From NCBI GenBank assembly GCA_905221095.1, contig CAJNBV010000009.1:6963-70962 (forward strand): a DNA stretch of 64,000 bases. Reading direction: 5' to 3'. This document shows positions 48,976 through 59,716 of the stretch, in pieces. The notes beneath the pieces were generated by a model, which was given only the letters and a program-made list of their open reading frames with translations, was not told where the DNA came from and made no database searches. A program made the position numbers and the translations under genes. The stretch's first letter is position 1. Every line of letters starts with the position of its first letter. Source of the DNA: a bacterium. GTDB lineage: Bacteria; Bacillota; Bacilli; Lactobacillales; Streptococcaceae.

Positions 48976-49696
48976 TCTATTGGGTTTTCTAGGAGTCTTG
49001 TCAATCTGGCAGTTAGCAGGTTTTCTTAAACTTCTCCCCAAGTTTATCCTGCCGACACCTCTTGAAATTCTCCAGGCCTTTGTTCGTGACAGAGAATTTC
49101 TCTGGCACCATAGCTGGGCTACCTTGAGAGTGGCTTTACTGGGGTTGGTTCTAGGAGTCTTGATTGCCTGTCTCATGGCTGTGCTTATGGACAGTTTGAC
49201 TTGGCTCAATGACTTGATTTACCCTATGATGGTGGTTGTGCAGACCATTCCGACTATTGCCATAGCTCCTATCTTGGTCTTGTGGCTAGGTTATGGGATT
49301 TTGCCCAAGATTGTCTTGATTATCCTGACGACAACCTTTCCTATCATCGTCAGCATTTTGGACGGTTTTAGGCATTGTGACAAGGATATGCTGACCCTGT
49401 TTAGTCTGATGCGTGCCAAGCCTTGGCAAATCCTGTGGCATTTTAAAATTCCAGTCAGCCTGCCTTACTTTTATGCAGGTCTGAGGGTCAGTGTTTCCTA
49501 CGCCTTTATCACAACAGTGGTATCTGAGTGGTTGGGAGGCTTTGAAGGACTAGGTGTCTACATGATTCAGTCCAAGAAACTGTTTCAGTATGATACCATG
49601 TTTGCTATTATTATTTTGGTATCGATTATTAGCCTTCTTGGTATGAAATTGGTCGATATTAGTGAAAAATATGTGATTAAATGGAAACGTTCGTAG
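48938..49696 (+). CDS. thiX: ABC transporter permease, thiamine-precursor type
   Basis: 252 residues, six membrane helices, with the EAA loop (DMLTLFSLMRAKPWQILWHFKIP). ATG 48938 is preferred to TTG 48935. It overlaps the previous gene by about 38 bp. With the following binding protein and ATPase it forms a ThiXYZ-type importer of pyrimidine precursor of thiamine. The precise substrate is inferred from the riboswitch and the family. Confidence 0.9.
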   Translation: MRNLKSILRRHISLLGFLGVLSIWQLAGFLKLLPKFILPTPLEILQAFVRDREFLWHHSWATLRVALLGLVLGVLIACLMAVLMDSLTWLNDLIYPMMVVVQTIPTIAIAPILVLWLGYGILPKIVLIILTTTFPIIVSILDGFRHCDKDMLTLFSLMRAKPWQILWHFKIPVSLPYFYAGLRVSVSYAFITTVVSEWLGGFEGLGVYMIQSKKLFQYDTMFAIIILVSIISLLGMKLVDISEKYVIKWKRS

Positions 49697-49733
49697 AATA
49701 AGGATGTTTCAAAAAAGAAAAGAGGAAATCAAA

Positions 49734-50741
49734 ATGAAAAAAACATGGAAAGTGTTTTTAACGATTGTGACAGCTCTTGTAGCTGTTGTGCTTGTGGCCT
49801 GTGGTCAAGGAACTGCTTCTAAGGATAATAAAGAAGCAGAACTCAAGAAAATTGACTTTATCCTAGACTGGACACCAAATACCAACCACACAGGGCTTTA
49901 TGTTGCCAAGGAAAAAGGTTATTTCAAAGAAGCTGGAGTGGATGTTGATTTGAAATTGCCACCAGAAGAAAGTTCTTCTGACTTGGTTATCAATGGTAAG
50001 GCACCATTTGCAGTGTATTTCCAAGACTACATGGCTAAAAAATTGGAAAAAGGGGCAGGAATTACTGCCGTTGCAGCTATCGTAGAGCACAATACATCAG
50101 GAATTATCTCTCGTAAATCTGACAATGTAGCTAGTCCAAAAGACTTGGTTGGTAAGAAATACGGAACTTGGAATGACCCAACTGAACTTGCTATGTTGAA
50201 AACCTTAGTAGAATCTCAAGGTGGAGACTTTGAGAAGGTTGAAAAAGTACCAAATAACGACTCAAACTCAATCACACCGATTGCCAATGGCGTTTTTGAC
50301 ACTGCTTGGATCTACTACGGTTGGGATGGTATCCTTGCTAAATCTCAAGGTGTTGATGCTAACTTCATGTATTTGAAAGACTATGTCAAGGAGTTTGACT
50401 ACTACTCACCAGTTATCATCGCAAACAACGACTATCTGAAAGACAACAAGGAAGAAGCTCGTAAAGTCATCCAAGCTATCAAAAAAGGCTACCAATACGC
50501 TATGGAACACCCAGAAGAAGCTGCAGATATCTTGATTAAGAATGCACCTGAACTTCAGGAAAAACGTGACTTTGTCATCGAATCTCAAAAATACTTGTCA
50601 AAAGAATACGCAAGCGACAAGGAAAAATGGGGTCAATTTGATGCAGCTCGCTGGAATGCCTTCTACAAATGGGATAAAGAAAATGGTATCCTTAAAGAAG
50701 ACTTGACAGACAAAGGCTTCACTAACGAATTTGTAAAATAA
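49734..50741 (+). CDS. thiY: Substrate-binding lipoprotein, NMT1/THI5 family
   Basis: 335 residues from ATG 49734 (MKKTWKVFLTI), with GAGGAAATC binding site; the start 30 bp earlier lacks one. Signal peptide with lipobox LVAC (cysteine near 23). NMT1/THI5-like motifs: DWTPNTNHTGLYVAKEKGYF. It captures the thiamine-precursor pyrimidine outside the membrane. TAATG links its stop with the ATPase start. Confidence 0.93.
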   Translation: MKKTWKVFLTIVTALVAVVLVACGQGTASKDNKEAELKKIDFILDWTPNTNHTGLYVAKEKGYFKEAGVDVDLKLPPEESSSDLVINGKAPFAVYFQDYMAKKLEKGAGITAVAAIVEHNTSGIISRKSDNVASPKDLVGKKYGTWNDPTELAMLKTLVESQGGDFEKVEKVPNNDSNSITPIANGVFDTAWIYYGWDGILAKSQGVDANFMYLKDYVKEFDYYSPVIIANNDYLKDNKEEARKVIQAIKKGYQYAMEHPEEAADILIKNAPELQEKRDFVIESQKYLSKEYASDKEKWGQFDAARWNAFYKWDKENGILKEDLTDKGFTNEFVK

Positions 50742-51469
50742 TGACAGAAATTAGACTAGAACACGTCAGTTATGCCTATGGTGAGGAGAGGATTTTAGAG
50801 GATATCAACCTACAGGTGACTTCAGGTGAAGTGGTTTCTATCTTAGGTCCAAGTGGTGTTGGAAAAACCACCCTCTTTAACCTAATCGCTGGGATTTTAG
50901 AAGTTCAGTCAGGGCGAATTGTCCTTGACGGCGAGGAAAATCCTAAGGGGCGCGTGAGTTATATGTTGCAAAAGGATTTGCTCTTGGAGCACAAGACGGT
51001 GCTTGGCAATATCATCCTGCCCCTCTTGATTCAAAAAGTGGATAAGGCAGAAGCTATTGCCCGCGCGGATGACATTCTTGCGACCTTCCAGTTGACAGCT
51101 GTAAGAGATAAATACCCTCATGAACTCAGTGGCGGGATGCGCCAGCGTGTAGCCTTGCTTCGAACTTACCTTTTCGGGCACAAGCTCTTTCTCTTAGACG
51201 AGGCCTTTAGTGCCTTAGATGAGATGACAAAGATGGAACTCCACGCTTGGTACCTTGAGATCCACAAACAGTTGCAGCTGACGACCCTGATTATCACGCA
51301 TAGTATCGAAGAGGCCCTCAATCTCAGCGACCGCGTCTATATCTTGAAAAATCGCCCCGGGCAGATTGTTTCAGAAATTAAACTAGATTGGTCGGGAGAT
51401 GAGGACAAGGAAGTCCAAAAGATTGCCTATAAACGTCAGATATTGGCAGAATTAGGCTTAGATAAGTAG
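50741..51469 (+). CDS. thiZ: ABC transporter ATPase, thiamine-precursor type
   Basis: 242 residues. Walker A GPSGVGKTT near residues 34-42, signature LSGGMRQR, Walker B LFLLDEAFSALD and H-loop ITHS. It is the ATPase of the preceding importer and closes the operon. Its start overlaps the previous stop by one base. Confidence 0.93.
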   Translation: MTEIRLEHVSYAYGEERILEDINLQVTSGEVVSILGPSGVGKTTLFNLIAGILEVQSGRIVLDGEENPKGRVSYMLQKDLLLEHKTVLGNIILPLLIQKVDKAEAIARADDILATFQLTAVRDKYPHELSGGMRQRVALLRTYLFGHKLFLLDEAFSALDEMTKMELHAWYLEIHKQLQLTTLIITHSIEEALNLSDRVYILKNRPGQIVSEIKLDWSGDEDKEVQKIAYKRQILAELGLDK

Positions 51470-51538
51470 AAAAATAGGGAGTTGGTGAAGATTATCCTTT
51501 ACAGCGCCCTTTTTCTTTTAAAAATGAGAAAATTTCGG

Positions 51539-51561
51539 TATAATAGTCAAAGATAGTCAAG
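51539..51561 (+). promoter_or_regulatory. ctsR promoter -10 and CtsR operator
   Basis: TATAAT (51539-51544) is followed without a gap by AGTCAAA-GAT-AGTCAAG (51545-51561), a match to the CtsR heptad direct repeat RGTCAAA-NAN-RGTCAAA with one mismatch. CtsR bound there would block the polymerase. Confidence 0.87.
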
Positions 51562-51584
51562 GTTTAGAGAGAGGTGGGTTTGTA

Positions 51585-52043
51585 ATGAGATTTAAAAATA
51601 CATCGGATCATATTGAGGCCTACATCAAGGCGATTTTAGATCAATCTGGTATCGTGGAGTTGCAACGGAGTCAGCTGGCAGATACTTTCCAGGTTGTTCC
51701 TAGTCAGATTAACTACGTGATCAAGACACGCTTTACGGAAAGTAGAGGCTATTTGGTTGAAAGTAAGCGTGGTGGTGGAGGCTACATTCGTATAGGACGG
51801 ATTGAGTTTTCTAGTCATCATGAAATGCTCCGCGATTTGCTTTACTCAATTGGTGAGCGAGTCAGTCAAGAAATTTATGAAGATATTCTGCAGCTTTTGG
51901 TTGAGCAGGAATTGATGACCAAGCAGGAGATGAATTTGCTGGTGGCAGTAGCTTTGGATCGCGTTCTAGGAGAAGAAGCTCCAGTCCTTCGAGCTAATAT
52001 GCTACGACAGGTCATACAAGAGGTAGATAGAAAAGGGAAGTAA
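51585..52043 (+). CDS. ctsR: Class III heat-shock repressor CtsR
   Basis: 152 residues. Winged helix with the conserved glycine-rich thermosensor wing KRGGGGYIRI (near residue 62-71) and helix KTRFTESRGYLVESKR. It represses clp genes and its own operon through the box at 51545. It is followed 1 bp later by clpC. Confidence 0.97.
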   Translation: MRFKNTSDHIEAYIKAILDQSGIVELQRSQLADTFQVVPSQINYVIKTRFTESRGYLVESKRGGGGYIRIGRIEFSSHHEMLRDLLYSIGERVSQEIYEDILQLLVEQELMTKQEMNLLVAVALDRVLGEEAPVLRANMLRQVIQEVDRKGK

Positions 52044-52044
52044 G

Positions 52045-54477
52045 ATGAACTATTCAAAAGCATTGAATGAATGTATCGAAAGTGCCTACATGGTTGCTGG
52101 CCATTTCGGAGCTCGTTACCTAGAGTCTTGGCACTTGTTGATTGCCATGTCCAATCATAGTTATAGTGTGGCAGGGGCGACATTAAACGATTATCCATAT
52201 GAGATAGACCGTTTAGAAGAAGTCGCTTTGGAACTGACTGAAACGGACTATAGCCAGGATGAAACCTTTACGGAGTTGCCGTTTTCTCATCGTTTGCAGA
52301 TTCTCTTTGATGAAGCAGAATATGTAGCGTCAGTGGTCCATGCAAAGGTGCTAGGGACGGAGCACGTCCTCTATGCGATTTTGCATGATGGAAATGCCTT
52401 GGCAACTCGTATCTTGGAGAGGGCCGGTTTTTCTTATGAAGACAAGAAAGATCAGGTCAAGATTGCAGCCCTACGTCGAAATCTAGAAGAACGAGCAGGC
52501 TGGACTCGTGAAGATCTCAAGGCTTTACGCCAACGTCATCGTACAGTAGCTGATAAGCAAAATTCTATGGCCAATATGATGGGCATGCCCCAGACTCCTA
52601 GTGGTGGTCTCGAGGACTATACGCATGATTTGACAGAGCAAGCGCATTCTGGCAAGTTAGAACCAGTCATCGGTCGGGATAAGGAAATCTCGCGTATGAT
52701 TCAAATCTTGAGTCGAAAGACCAAGAATAATCCTGTCTTGGTTGGGGATGCTGGTGTCGGAAAAACCGCTCTGGCGCTTGGTCTTGCCCAGCGTATTGCT
52801 AGTGGTGACGTGCCTGCGGAAATGGCCAAGATGCGCGTGTTAGAGCTTGATTTGATGAATGTCGTTGCAGGGACACGCTTCCGTGGTGACTTTGAAGAGC
52901 GCATGAACAATATCATCAAGGATATTGAGGAAGATGGACAAGTCATCCTCTTTATCGATGAACTCCACACTATCATGGGTTCTGGTAGTGGGATTGACTC
53001 GACTCTGGATGCGGCCAATATCTTGAAGCCAGCCTTGGCGCGTGGCACCTTGAGAACGGTTGGTGCGACCACTCAGGAAGAATACCAAAAACACATCGAA
53101 AAAGATGCGGCCCTTTCTCGTCGTTTCGCCAAAGTGACGATTGAAGAGCCAAGCGTGGCCGACAGTATGACTATTTTGCAAGGTTTGAAGGCGACTTATG
53201 AGAAACATCATCGTGTGCAAATCACAGATGAAGCGGTTGAAACAGCTGTCAAGATGGCCCATCGTTACTTAACCAGTCGTCATTTGCCAGACTCTGCAAT
53301 CGACCTCTTAGATGAGGCGGCAGCAACAGTACAAAATAAGGCTAAGCATGTAAAAGCAGACGATTCTGGCTTAAGTCCAGCTGACAAGGCCTTGATGGAT
53401 GGTAAGTGGAAACAGGCAGCCCAGCTAATCGCAAAAGAAGAGGAAGTCCCAGTCTACAAAGACTTGGTGACAGAGTCTGATATTTTGACCACCTTGAGTC
53501 GTTTGTCAGGAATTCCAGTCCAAAAACTGACTCAAACGGATGCTAAAAAATACCTGAATTTGGAAGCTGAACTGCACAAACGTGTCATCGGTCAAGATCA
53601 AGCTGTTTCAAGCATTAGTCGTGCCATTCGCCGCAACCAGTCAGGAATTCGCAGTCACAAGCGTCCGATTGGTTCCTTTATGTTCCTAGGACCCACAGGT
53701 GTCGGGAAGACCGAATTGGCCAAGGCTTTGGCAGAAGTCCTCTTTGATGACGAATCTGCTCTTATTCGCTTTGATATGAGTGAGTATATGGAGAAATTCG
53801 CAGCTAGCCGTCTCAATGGAGCTCCTCCGGGCTATGTGGGGTATGAAGAAGGTGGGGAGTTGACCGAGAAGGTTCGCAACAAACCATACTCTGTTCTCCT
53901 CTTTGACGAGGTAGAGAAGGCCCATCCAGACATCTTTAATGTTCTCTTGCAGGTCTTGGATGATGGTGTCTTGACCGATAGCAAGGGCCGCAAGGTCGAC
54001 TTTTCAAATACCATTATCATCATGACGTCAAACCTTGGTGCGACAGCCCTTCGTGATGATAAGACTGTTGGTTTTGGAGCTAAGGACATTCGTTTTGACC
54101 AGGAAAATATGGAAAAACGCATGTTTGAAGAGTTGAAAAAGGCTTATAGACCTGAGTTTATCAACCGTATTGATGAAAAGGTGGTCTTCCATAGCTTGTC
54201 TAGCGACCATATGCAGGAAGTGGTGAAGATTATGGTTAAACCTTTAGTAGCAAGTTTGGCTGAAAAAGGTATTGACTTGAAATTACAAGCTTCCGCACTG
54301 AAATTGCTGGCAAATCAAGGATATGATCCAGAGATGGGAGCTCGTCCACTTCGCAGAACTCTGCAAACAGAAGTGGAAGACAAGTTGGCAGAACTTCTTC
54401 TCAAGGGAGAATTAGTGGCAGGCAGCACACTTAAGATTGGTGTTAAAGCAGGCCAGTTAAAATTTGATATTGTATAA
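52045..54477 (+). CDS. clpC: ATP-dependent unfoldase ClpC
   Basis: 810 residues. N-domain (1-145), then AAA+ domain 1 with Walker [12 protein letters not shown] near residue 233, a middle domain (about 400-460, short, as ClpC/ClpE) and AAA+ domain 2 with [11 protein letters not shown] near 552. The ClpP-binding loop is in the second domain. Partner of ClpP in protein quality control and competence shut-off. Two-gene operon with ctsR. Confidence 0.98.
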   Translation: MNYSKALNECIESAYMVAGHFGARYLESWHLLIAMSNHSYSVAGATLNDYPYEIDRLEEVALELTETDYSQDETFTELPFSHRLQILFDEAEYVASVVHAKVLGTEHVLYAILHDGNALATRILERAGFSYEDKKDQVKIAALRRNLEERAGWTREDLKALRQRHRTVADKQNSMANMMGMPQTPSGGLEDYTHDLTEQAHSGKLEPVIGRDKEISRMIQILSRKTKNNPVLVGDAGVGKTALALGLAQRIASGDVPAEMAKMRVLELDLMNVVAGTRFRGDFEERMNNIIKDIEEDGQVILFIDELHTIMGSGSGIDSTLDAANILKPALARGTLRTVGATTQEEYQKHIEKDAALSRRFAKVTIEEPSVADSMTILQGLKATYEKHHRVQITDEAVETAVKMAHRYLTSRHLPDSAIDLLDEAAATVQNKAKHVKADDSGLSPADKALMDGKWKQAAQLIAKEEEVPVYKDLVTESDILTTLSRLSGIPVQKLTQTDAKKYLNLEAELHKRVIGQDQAVSSISRAIRRNQSGIRSHKRPIGSFMFLGPTGVGKTELAKALAEVLFDDESALIRFDMSEYMEKFAASRLNGAPPGYVGYEEGGELTEKVRNKPYSVLLFDEVEKAHPDIFNVLLQVLDDGVLTDSKGRKVDFSNTIIIMTSNLGATALRDDKTVGFGAKDIRFDQENMEKRMFEELKKAYRPEFINRIDEKVVFHSLSSDHMQEVVKIMVKPLVASLAEKGIDLKLQASALKLLANQGYDPEMGARPLRRTLQTEVEDKLAELLLKGELVAGSTLKIGVKAGQLKFDIV

Positions 54478-54482
54478 AAAAC

Positions 54483-54508
54483 GAGGTCGGGACAAAGTTC
54501 CTGACCTC
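54483..54508. terminator. Bidirectional terminator between clpC and the small membrane protein
   Basis: GAGGTCGGGA and TCCTGACCTC form a 10-bp stem with one G-T pair; a T run follows on the plus side and an A-rich side gives GTTTTTT for the minus side. Confidence 0.85.
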
Positions 54509-54549
54509 TTTATGTACCATCATGAGATGTTTTTGTGTTGTGACTATTT

Positions 54550-54780
54550 TTATGAATGGCTATCTTTCTTAGAATTGCTCAACATGTGAGTAAAGAAGTC
54601 TTTGTATCGATACTTGAGATAGCTCTCATGTAAAAATAACAAGGCGATATAGACAATCAAAAAGATTGTAGTCAGATAGAAGACGTCAAATGCAGTTAGC
54701 GCATAGTAAGTGGCTGATTGATAAGAGCCAATAGCTCCCAAAATCAACCAAGGAAGATACTTGTAATACTTATTTAGCAT
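54550..54780 (-). CDS. Small two-helix membrane protein, function unknown
   Basis: 76 residues, with helix one about 10-28 (LPWLILGAIGSYQSATYYAL) and helix two about 32-50, then a charged tail. A perfect ribosome binding site AGGAGGTG precedes the ATG by 6 bp, which supports the gene. It is transcribed toward clpC and ends near the shared terminator. I do not recognise the family. Confidence 0.75.
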   Translation of the reverse strand: MLNKYYKYLPWLILGAIGSYQSATYYALTAFDVFYLTTIFLIVYIALLFLHESYLKYRYKDFFTHMLSNSKKDSHS

Positions 54781-54950
54781 AAGAGTCCACCTCCTATATT
54801 CTATTTCAATGTTATTATATTCCTTTGAACTTAAAGTTGCAAACGATTACAAAAAATTAAAAATTTTTAATAGGAAAATCTTCTGTTTTTCTGTTTTATT
54901 ACAAAAATATTTCTTAATGTTTCAAAAAACGTTACAAAGGAGTAGAAAAA

Positions 54951-55649
54951 ATGAAAAAGAAAACCTATGTTAAATTAATGGCAGCAACTGTATTGGCTTC
55001 TACCTTGCTACTGGGAGCTTGTGGAAATAAAAAGGAAACAACTCAAGCAAGCAGTTCTGTTAAGACAAGCCAATCATCAAGCTCTAAAGCAGCTTATTCT
55101 AGCAAAGAAAGTAAGACTCAGAAGTCCTCAAGTTCAGCTTCATCTGAAAAGTCCAAGACATCTACTGACCAGTCTGTAGCAACTGCGACACCATCAGAAG
55201 CAACACCTGCACCAGAGCAAAGACAAGGTCAAGAGGTGTCTAACCAACAGGCGGCTAGTCAACAAACTCCTGCTCAAGTTCCTTCAACTAAACAGGCACC
55301 TCAATCCAAGTCTAACCAATCAAGCTATGACTCAACAACTGACCGAAAACTTCAAGACAAGCAAGCAGAGCAAAATAAACGCTACAAGGGTGTTTTAACC
55401 ATGGTAGACGGTGATTTCTCAGCTGCATCGGGCAATTGGAAGGGAGCAAATGGTGAAACCATTACAGTTTCATCAGGAGGTCAATTTACAGTAGAATCTG
55501 CTGATGGAAAGAAAGAAAACTACTCTATCAGAGGTTATTCTTATACTCTTGATGATGGCAAGTATAATGCTAAAATCGGTGGAGGAAAAGTCATCCAAAT
55601 TACAACAGGAGCGGATGGCAAGGTTTCCAGTGTTGCTTTGAGTCAATAA
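54951..55649 (+). CDS. Lipoprotein with serine-rich linker and C-terminal beta domain
   Basis: 232 residues. Signal peptide with lipobox LGAC (Cys 24). Residues 30-125 are low-complexity (Ser, Lys, Gln, Pro, Ala). The C-terminal domain (about 145-232), with FSAASGNWKGANGETITV and DGKYNAKIGGG, looks like the DUF6287-type domain of streptococcal lipoproteins, a tentative match. It replaces the place near clpC where pneumococci have other genes. AAAGGAG binding site. Confidence 0.8.
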   Translation: MKKKTYVKLMAATVLASTLLLGACGNKKETTQASSSVKTSQSSSSKAAYSSKESKTQKSSSSASSEKSKTSTDQSVATATPSEATPAPEQRQGQEVSNQQAASQQTPAQVPSTKQAPQSKSNQSSYDSTTDRKLQDKQAEQNKRYKGVLTMVDGDFSAASGNWKGANGETITVSSGGQFTVESADGKKENYSIRGYSYTLDDGKYNAKIGGGKVIQITTGADGKVSSVALSQ

Positions 55650-55684
55650 TAGCTCTCGGTATTTGAATTTTTACAATAAAAGAA

Positions 55685-55722
55685 AATCCGTCAGCTCAAA
55701 TAAGAGTTGACGGATTATTTTA
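55685..55722. terminator. Bidirectional terminator between the lipoprotein and isochorismatase-like genes
   Basis: AATCCGTCAGCTC and GAGTTGACGGATT form a 13-bp stem (one mismatch) around AAATAA. T runs on both sides are short, but the position between convergent genes fits. Confidence 0.8.
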
Positions 55723-55725
55723 TAC

Positions 55726-56271
55726 TTATACTTGGGTTAAAAATTCTTCTGTAGTAAGAATTTGAGCAAATTCATCCTGTAGAGAAAGGAGATTAATTTC
55801 ATGGATAGTTTCAGGAGAGATGGCCTGACCATTTTTGTTAGACAGGGTAAAACTGGCAGTAGCATCTGCTAGTAAAGTGACTTCAAAACCAAGATTTGCT
55901 GCCATTCGTGTCGTAGTAGACACACAATGAGGCAGAGTCAGACCAGCAACGACTAAATGACAAATCTGATTTTTTCGTAAATATGTTTCAAGATTTGTTC
56001 CAATAAAGGCGCTATTAACCGTTTTTTGAAAGACAGGTTCGGAAGCAACTGGTTCAAATCCACTTTTAAACTCCTGATTTTGTTTGTTATGAAATTGCGA
56101 CTGGGGATTGTCAGATATGTGTTGAACATGTAAGACTGGAAGAGCGTGTTTACGAAAGTATCCCAGTACCCTCAATGCTTGATGTTCAGCTTGAGGATTG
56201 TTTCGTTCTCCCCAAATAGGTCTATCAAATGCTTTTTGCATATCGATAATCAGTAGAGCAGTACGAACCAT
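55726..56271 (-). CDS. Isochorismatase family cysteine hydrolase
   Basis: 181 residues from ATG 56271 (MVRTALLIIDMQKAF), 1 bp after the dus stop; an earlier in-frame ATG lies within dus and is not preferred. The fold has the Asp of LLIIDMQ, the Lys near residue 90 (VFQKTVNSAF) and the Cys in TLPHCVSTT near 130, so the catalytic triad is complete. Substrate unknown; relatives include nicotinamidase and N-carbamoylsarcosine hydrolase. Translationally coupled to dus. Confidence 0.9.
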   Translation of the reverse strand: MVRTALLIIDMQKAFDRPIWGERNNPQAEHQALRVLGYFRKHALPVLHVQHISDNPQSQFHNKQNQEFKSGFEPVASEPVFQKTVNSAFIGTNLETYLRKNQICHLVVAGLTLPHCVSTTTRMAANLGFEVTLLADATASFTLSNKNGQAISPETIHEINLLSLQDEFAQILTTEEFLTQV

Positions 56272-56272
56272 T

Positions 56273-57253
56273 TTAAGCCTTATCCAATTGTAAGAGAGCT
56301 TCAATCTCTGCTAGGGTGCTAGCTTGTGAAATAGCTCCACGAAGTTTGGCAGCGCCAGATGTTCCACGGAGGTAGTGAGGAGCGAGGCCACGGAATTCAC
56401 GAACTGCGACATTTTCCCCTTTGAGGTTAATCAAGCGTTTCAAGTGCTCGTAGGCGATTTTCATCTTATCTTCAAAGGTCAAATCAGGGAGGATTTCTCC
56501 TGTTTCAAAGTAGTGGTTGATTTGGTTGAAGAGGTAGGGATTTCCCATGGCAGCGCGGCCAATCATGACTGCGTCAGCACCGACTTCTTCGATACGCTGT
56601 TTGGCTTCTTGAACTGTACGGATGTCACCGTTGGCGATGAATGGAATTTTTGTGAGTGCTTGAGCGACCTTGTGAAGGGTCTCAAGGTCTGCGTGGCCAG
56701 TATACATTTGCTTACGGGTGCGGCCATGCATGGCGAGGGCAGAAACACCTGCAGCTTCAGCAGCGAGGGCATTTTCTACTGCCAGAGATGGATCAGCCCA
56801 GCCTGTGCGCATTTTGACAGTAAGTGGAATATCAAGGACAGATTGGACCTTGTTGATGATAGAGTAAATCTTATCTGGATCCTTGAGCCACATAGCGCCA
56901 GCTTCGTTCTTCACGATTTTATTAACTGGGCAGCCCATGTTGATATCCACGATATCGGTTTTGGTATTTTCTTGGATGAATTCTGCTGCGCGTGCTAGGC
57001 TGTCTTCATCGCTACCAAAGAGTTGGATAGAGACTGGGTTTTCGCCTTCATCGATATGAAGCATATGCAGGGTTTTTTCGTTGTTGTATTGGATTCCCTT
57101 GTCAGAGACCATTTCCATGACAACGAGCCCAGCTCCGAGCTCTTTTGCGATAGTACGAAAGGCTGAGTTGGTGACACCAGCCATGGGTGCTAGAACGGTA
57201 CGATTGGGAATCTCAACATTGCCAATCATAAAGGGTGTATTAAGATTTGTCAC
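56273..57253 (-). CDS. dus: tRNA-dihydrouridine synthase (DusB type)
   Basis: 326 residues from GTG 57253 ([13 protein letters not shown]). GTG is chosen over an ATG 30 bp earlier because GGAGG lies 10 bp before it. The start overlaps the hslO end by 14 bp. The flavoprotein barrel has [13 protein letters not shown], catalytic Cys in [11 protein letters not shown] and FMN-binding [10 protein letters not shown]. It reduces uridine to dihydrouridine in the tRNA D-loop. Part of an hslO-dus-hydrolase operon. Confidence 0.95.
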   Translation of the reverse strand: MTNLNTPFMIGNVEIPNRTVLAPMAGVTNSAFRTIAKELGAGLVVMEMVSDKGIQYNNEKTLHMLHIDEGENPVSIQLFGSDEDSLARAAEFIQENTKTDIVDINMGCPVNKIVKNEAGAMWLKDPDKIYSIINKVQSVLDIPLTVKMRTGWADPSLAVENALAAEAAGVSALAMHGRTRKQMYTGHADLETLHKVAQALTKIPFIANGDIRTVQEAKQRIEEVGADAVMIGRAAMGNPYLFNQINHYFETGEILPDLTFEDKMKIAYEHLKRLINLKGENVAVREFRGLAPHYLRGTSGAAKLRGAISQASTLAEIEALLQLDKA

Positions 57254-58112
57254 GAATGAGTTCCTCCAGGTCGTTTTCATCAAAGTTGTAAGTAGTTTGG
57301 CAGAATTGACAAGTGATTTCTGCCCCGTGGTCTTCCTCTTTCATTTCCTGTAAGTCTGAGCTTGGAAGACTGGCAAGAGCGTTCATAAAGCGTTCATGGC
57401 TACAGTCACATTGGAAACGGATTTCTTCTTCAGAGAGACGCTTGTAGGCCTCGTCACCGTAGATAGCTTTGAGAAGGGCTTCGATATGGTCGTCGCTTTC
57501 CAGAAGGGTTGAGATAGCTGGCATTGCTTGGATGCGTTTTTCAAAGCGAGCAATCTCCTCTTCCTTGGCTCCTGGCAAGACTTGGACTAGGAAACCACCT
57601 GCAACCTTGACCTTGTCTTCCTCGTCCAAAAGGACATTGAGACCGACTGCTGAAGGCGTTTGTTGGCTTTCAGTCAGGTAAAAGGCAAGGTCTTCACCGA
57701 TTTCTCCAGAGATGAGGGGAGTCATAGAGTTGTAAGGATTTCCAGTGCCGTAGTCTGTGATAACAAGGAATTGACCATTTCCAACAAAAGGTCCGACTAG
57801 GACTTCACCAGTTGCAGTCTTTTTGATGTCAACACCGGGATTTTGAACGTAGCCTTTGACATTCCCCCTGGTATTAGCGACGGTGATGATAGCACCTAGA
57901 GAGCTAGATCCCAGCACTTTAACTGTTAGTTTGGTATTTCCTTTTTCATTAGCTGCGAGAATCTGGCTAGCGATAAGAGTTCGACCAAGCGCTACAGTTG
58001 AGCTAGCTTGGGTTTGGTGTTTTTCTTGAGCAGTGCGGACGGTTTCTGTGCTATCAAGGACAAAAGCACGAAAGGCTCCGCTTTCTGATATAGTTTTAAT
58101 AATTTTATCCAT
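57240..58112 (-). CDS. hslO: Redox chaperone Hsp33
   Basis: 290 residues from ATG 58112 ([17 protein letters not shown]). The frame goes further upstream, but that part lacks a binding site and the family start. C-terminal redox zinc site CDCSH...CQFC gives the four cysteines. It is a chaperone activated by oxidants such as hypochlorite. First gene of the hslO-dus-hydrolase operon. Confidence 0.97.
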   Translation of the reverse strand: MDKIIKTISESGAFRAFVLDSTETVRTAQEKHQTQASSTVALGRTLIASQILAANEKGNTKLTVKVLGSSSLGAIITVANTRGNVKGYVQNPGVDIKKTATGEVLVGPFVGNGQFLVITDYGTGNPYNSMTPLISGEIGEDLAFYLTESQQTPSAVGLNVLLDEEDKVKVAGGFLVQVLPGAKEEEIARFEKRIQAMPAISTLLESDDHIEALLKAIYGDEAYKRLSEEEIRFQCDCSHERFMNALASLPSSDLQEMKEEDHGAEITCQFCQTTYNFDENDLEELIRDKS

Positions 58113-58276
58113 AGCTACTATTTTAGCATAAAAATGCCCAAAGGGGGAGCCGTGTGTTTGCTGATTTTCAGGATAATGGACCGGGAATTTAGCAGGGAAA
58201 TAAAAAGAGAAACAGATTATTTCAGCATTTGTAAGATTTATGCTATGCTTAAGGTAGAACATGAAAGGGGTAACAA

Positions 58277-59716
58277 ATGTATTTAGGAGATTTTATGGAA
58301 AAGGCTGAATCTGGCCAATTTTCAATCCTTTCCTTTCTCTTACAAGAGTCTGAGACAACCGTCAAGGCTGTAATGGAGGAAACAGGATTTTCAAAAGCAA
58401 CCCTAACCAAATATGTCACCCTGCTCAATGACAAGGCTTTGGACAGTGGTTTAGAGCTGAACATCTCCTTAGAAGATGAAAATCTGAGTCTGTCAATCGG
58501 TGCAGCTACCAAGGGGAGAGATATCCGTAGCCTGTTTTTGGAGAATGCTGTTAAATATCAGATTCTTGTTTATCTTCTTTACCACCAACAGTTTTTGGCC
58601 CATCAGCTGGCTCAAGAATTGATGATTAGTGAGGCTACGCTTGGTCGCCACTTAGCTAGTCTAAATCAGATTTTGTCAGAATTTGACTTATCCATCCAAA
58701 ATGGACGGTGGCGAGGTCCAGAACATCAAATTCGCTATTTCTATTTCTGTCTTTTCCGCAAGGTTTGGTCCAGTCAGGAGTGGGAAGGTCACATGCAGAA
58801 ACCAGAGAGAAAACAGGAGATTGCTACTTTAGAAGAAATCTGCGGTGCAAGTTTGTCTTCGGGTCAGAAATTGGACCTGGTTCTCTGGGCTCACATCAGT
58901 CAACAACGTCTCCGGGTCAATGCCTGTCAGTTTCAAGTCATAGAAGAAAAAATGCGAGGGTATTTTGACAATATTTTCTACCTTCGTTTGCTTAGAAAGG
59001 CTCCGTCCTTTTTTGCTGGGCAACACCTTCCTCTAGGAACTGAGGATGGTGAGATGATGATATTCTTCTCTTTTCTTCTATCTCATCGCATTCTTCCTCT
59101 TCATACTATGGAGTATATCCTTGGTTTTGGAGGGCAGTTGGCAGATTTACTGACGCAATTGATACAAGAAATGAAGAAGGAGGAGTTGCTGGGTGATTAT
59201 ACAGAGGACCATGTCACCTATGAACTTAGTCAGCTTTGTGCTCAAATCTACCTATACAAGGGTTATATTTTACAGGATCACTACAGATACCAGACAGAGA
59301 ATCGTCATCCTTATTTGCTGATGGAACATGATTTTAAAGAGACAGCAGAAGAGATTTTTCATGCTCTACCCGCCTTTCAGCAGGGGACGGATTTGGATAA
59401 GAAAATTCTCTGGGAATGGCTCCAGTTGATAGAATATATGGCTGAAAATGGTGGTCAGCATATGCGAATTGGTCTGGATTTGACATCTGGTTTTCTTGTT
59501 TTTTCAAGGATGGCAGCCATTTTGAAACGGTATTTGGAATACAACCGTTTTATTACCATTGAAGCCTATGATTGTACTCGGCATTATGATTTGCTGGTTA
59601 CCAATAACCCGATTCATAAGAAGGAACAGACACCAGTCTATTATTTAAAAAATGATTTGGACATGGAAGATTTGGAGATGATTAGAAAGCAGCTCTATCA
59701 GACACCATATAAATAG
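58277..59716 (+). CDS. Mga/RofA-like transcriptional regulator
   Basis: 479 residues. Two N-terminal helix-turn-helix regions (about 15-50, [23 protein letters not shown], and 90-125, [18 protein letters not shown]), then PRD-like and a C-terminal EIIB-like part. The size and layout fit the Mga/AtxA class. In pneumococci a similar gene lies beside hslO and the glycerol genes. In this window the gene is followed not by glpK but by an accessory nuclease and a surface gene, so it might control either; that is inference. Confidence 0.85.
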   Translation: MYLGDFMEKAESGQFSILSFLLQESETTVKAVMEETGFSKATLTKYVTLLNDKALDSGLELNISLEDENLSLSIGAATKGRDIRSLFLENAVKYQILVYLLYHQQFLAHQLAQELMISEATLGRHLASLNQILSEFDLSIQNGRWRGPEHQIRYFYFCLFRKVWSSQEWEGHMQKPERKQEIATLEEICGASLSSGQKLDLVLWAHISQQRLRVNACQFQVIEEKMRGYFDNIFYLRLLRKAPSFFAGQHLPLGTEDGEMMIFFSFLLSHRILPLHTMEYILGFGGQLADLLTQLIQEMKKEELLGDYTEDHVTYELSQLCAQIYLYKGYILQDHYRYQTENRHPYLLMEHDFKETAEEIFHALPAFQQGTDLDKKILWEWLQLIEYMAENGGQHMRIGLDLTSGFLVFSRMAAILKRYLEYNRFITIEAYDCTRHYDLLVTNNPIHKKEQTPVYYLKNDLDMEDLEMIRKQLYQTPYK

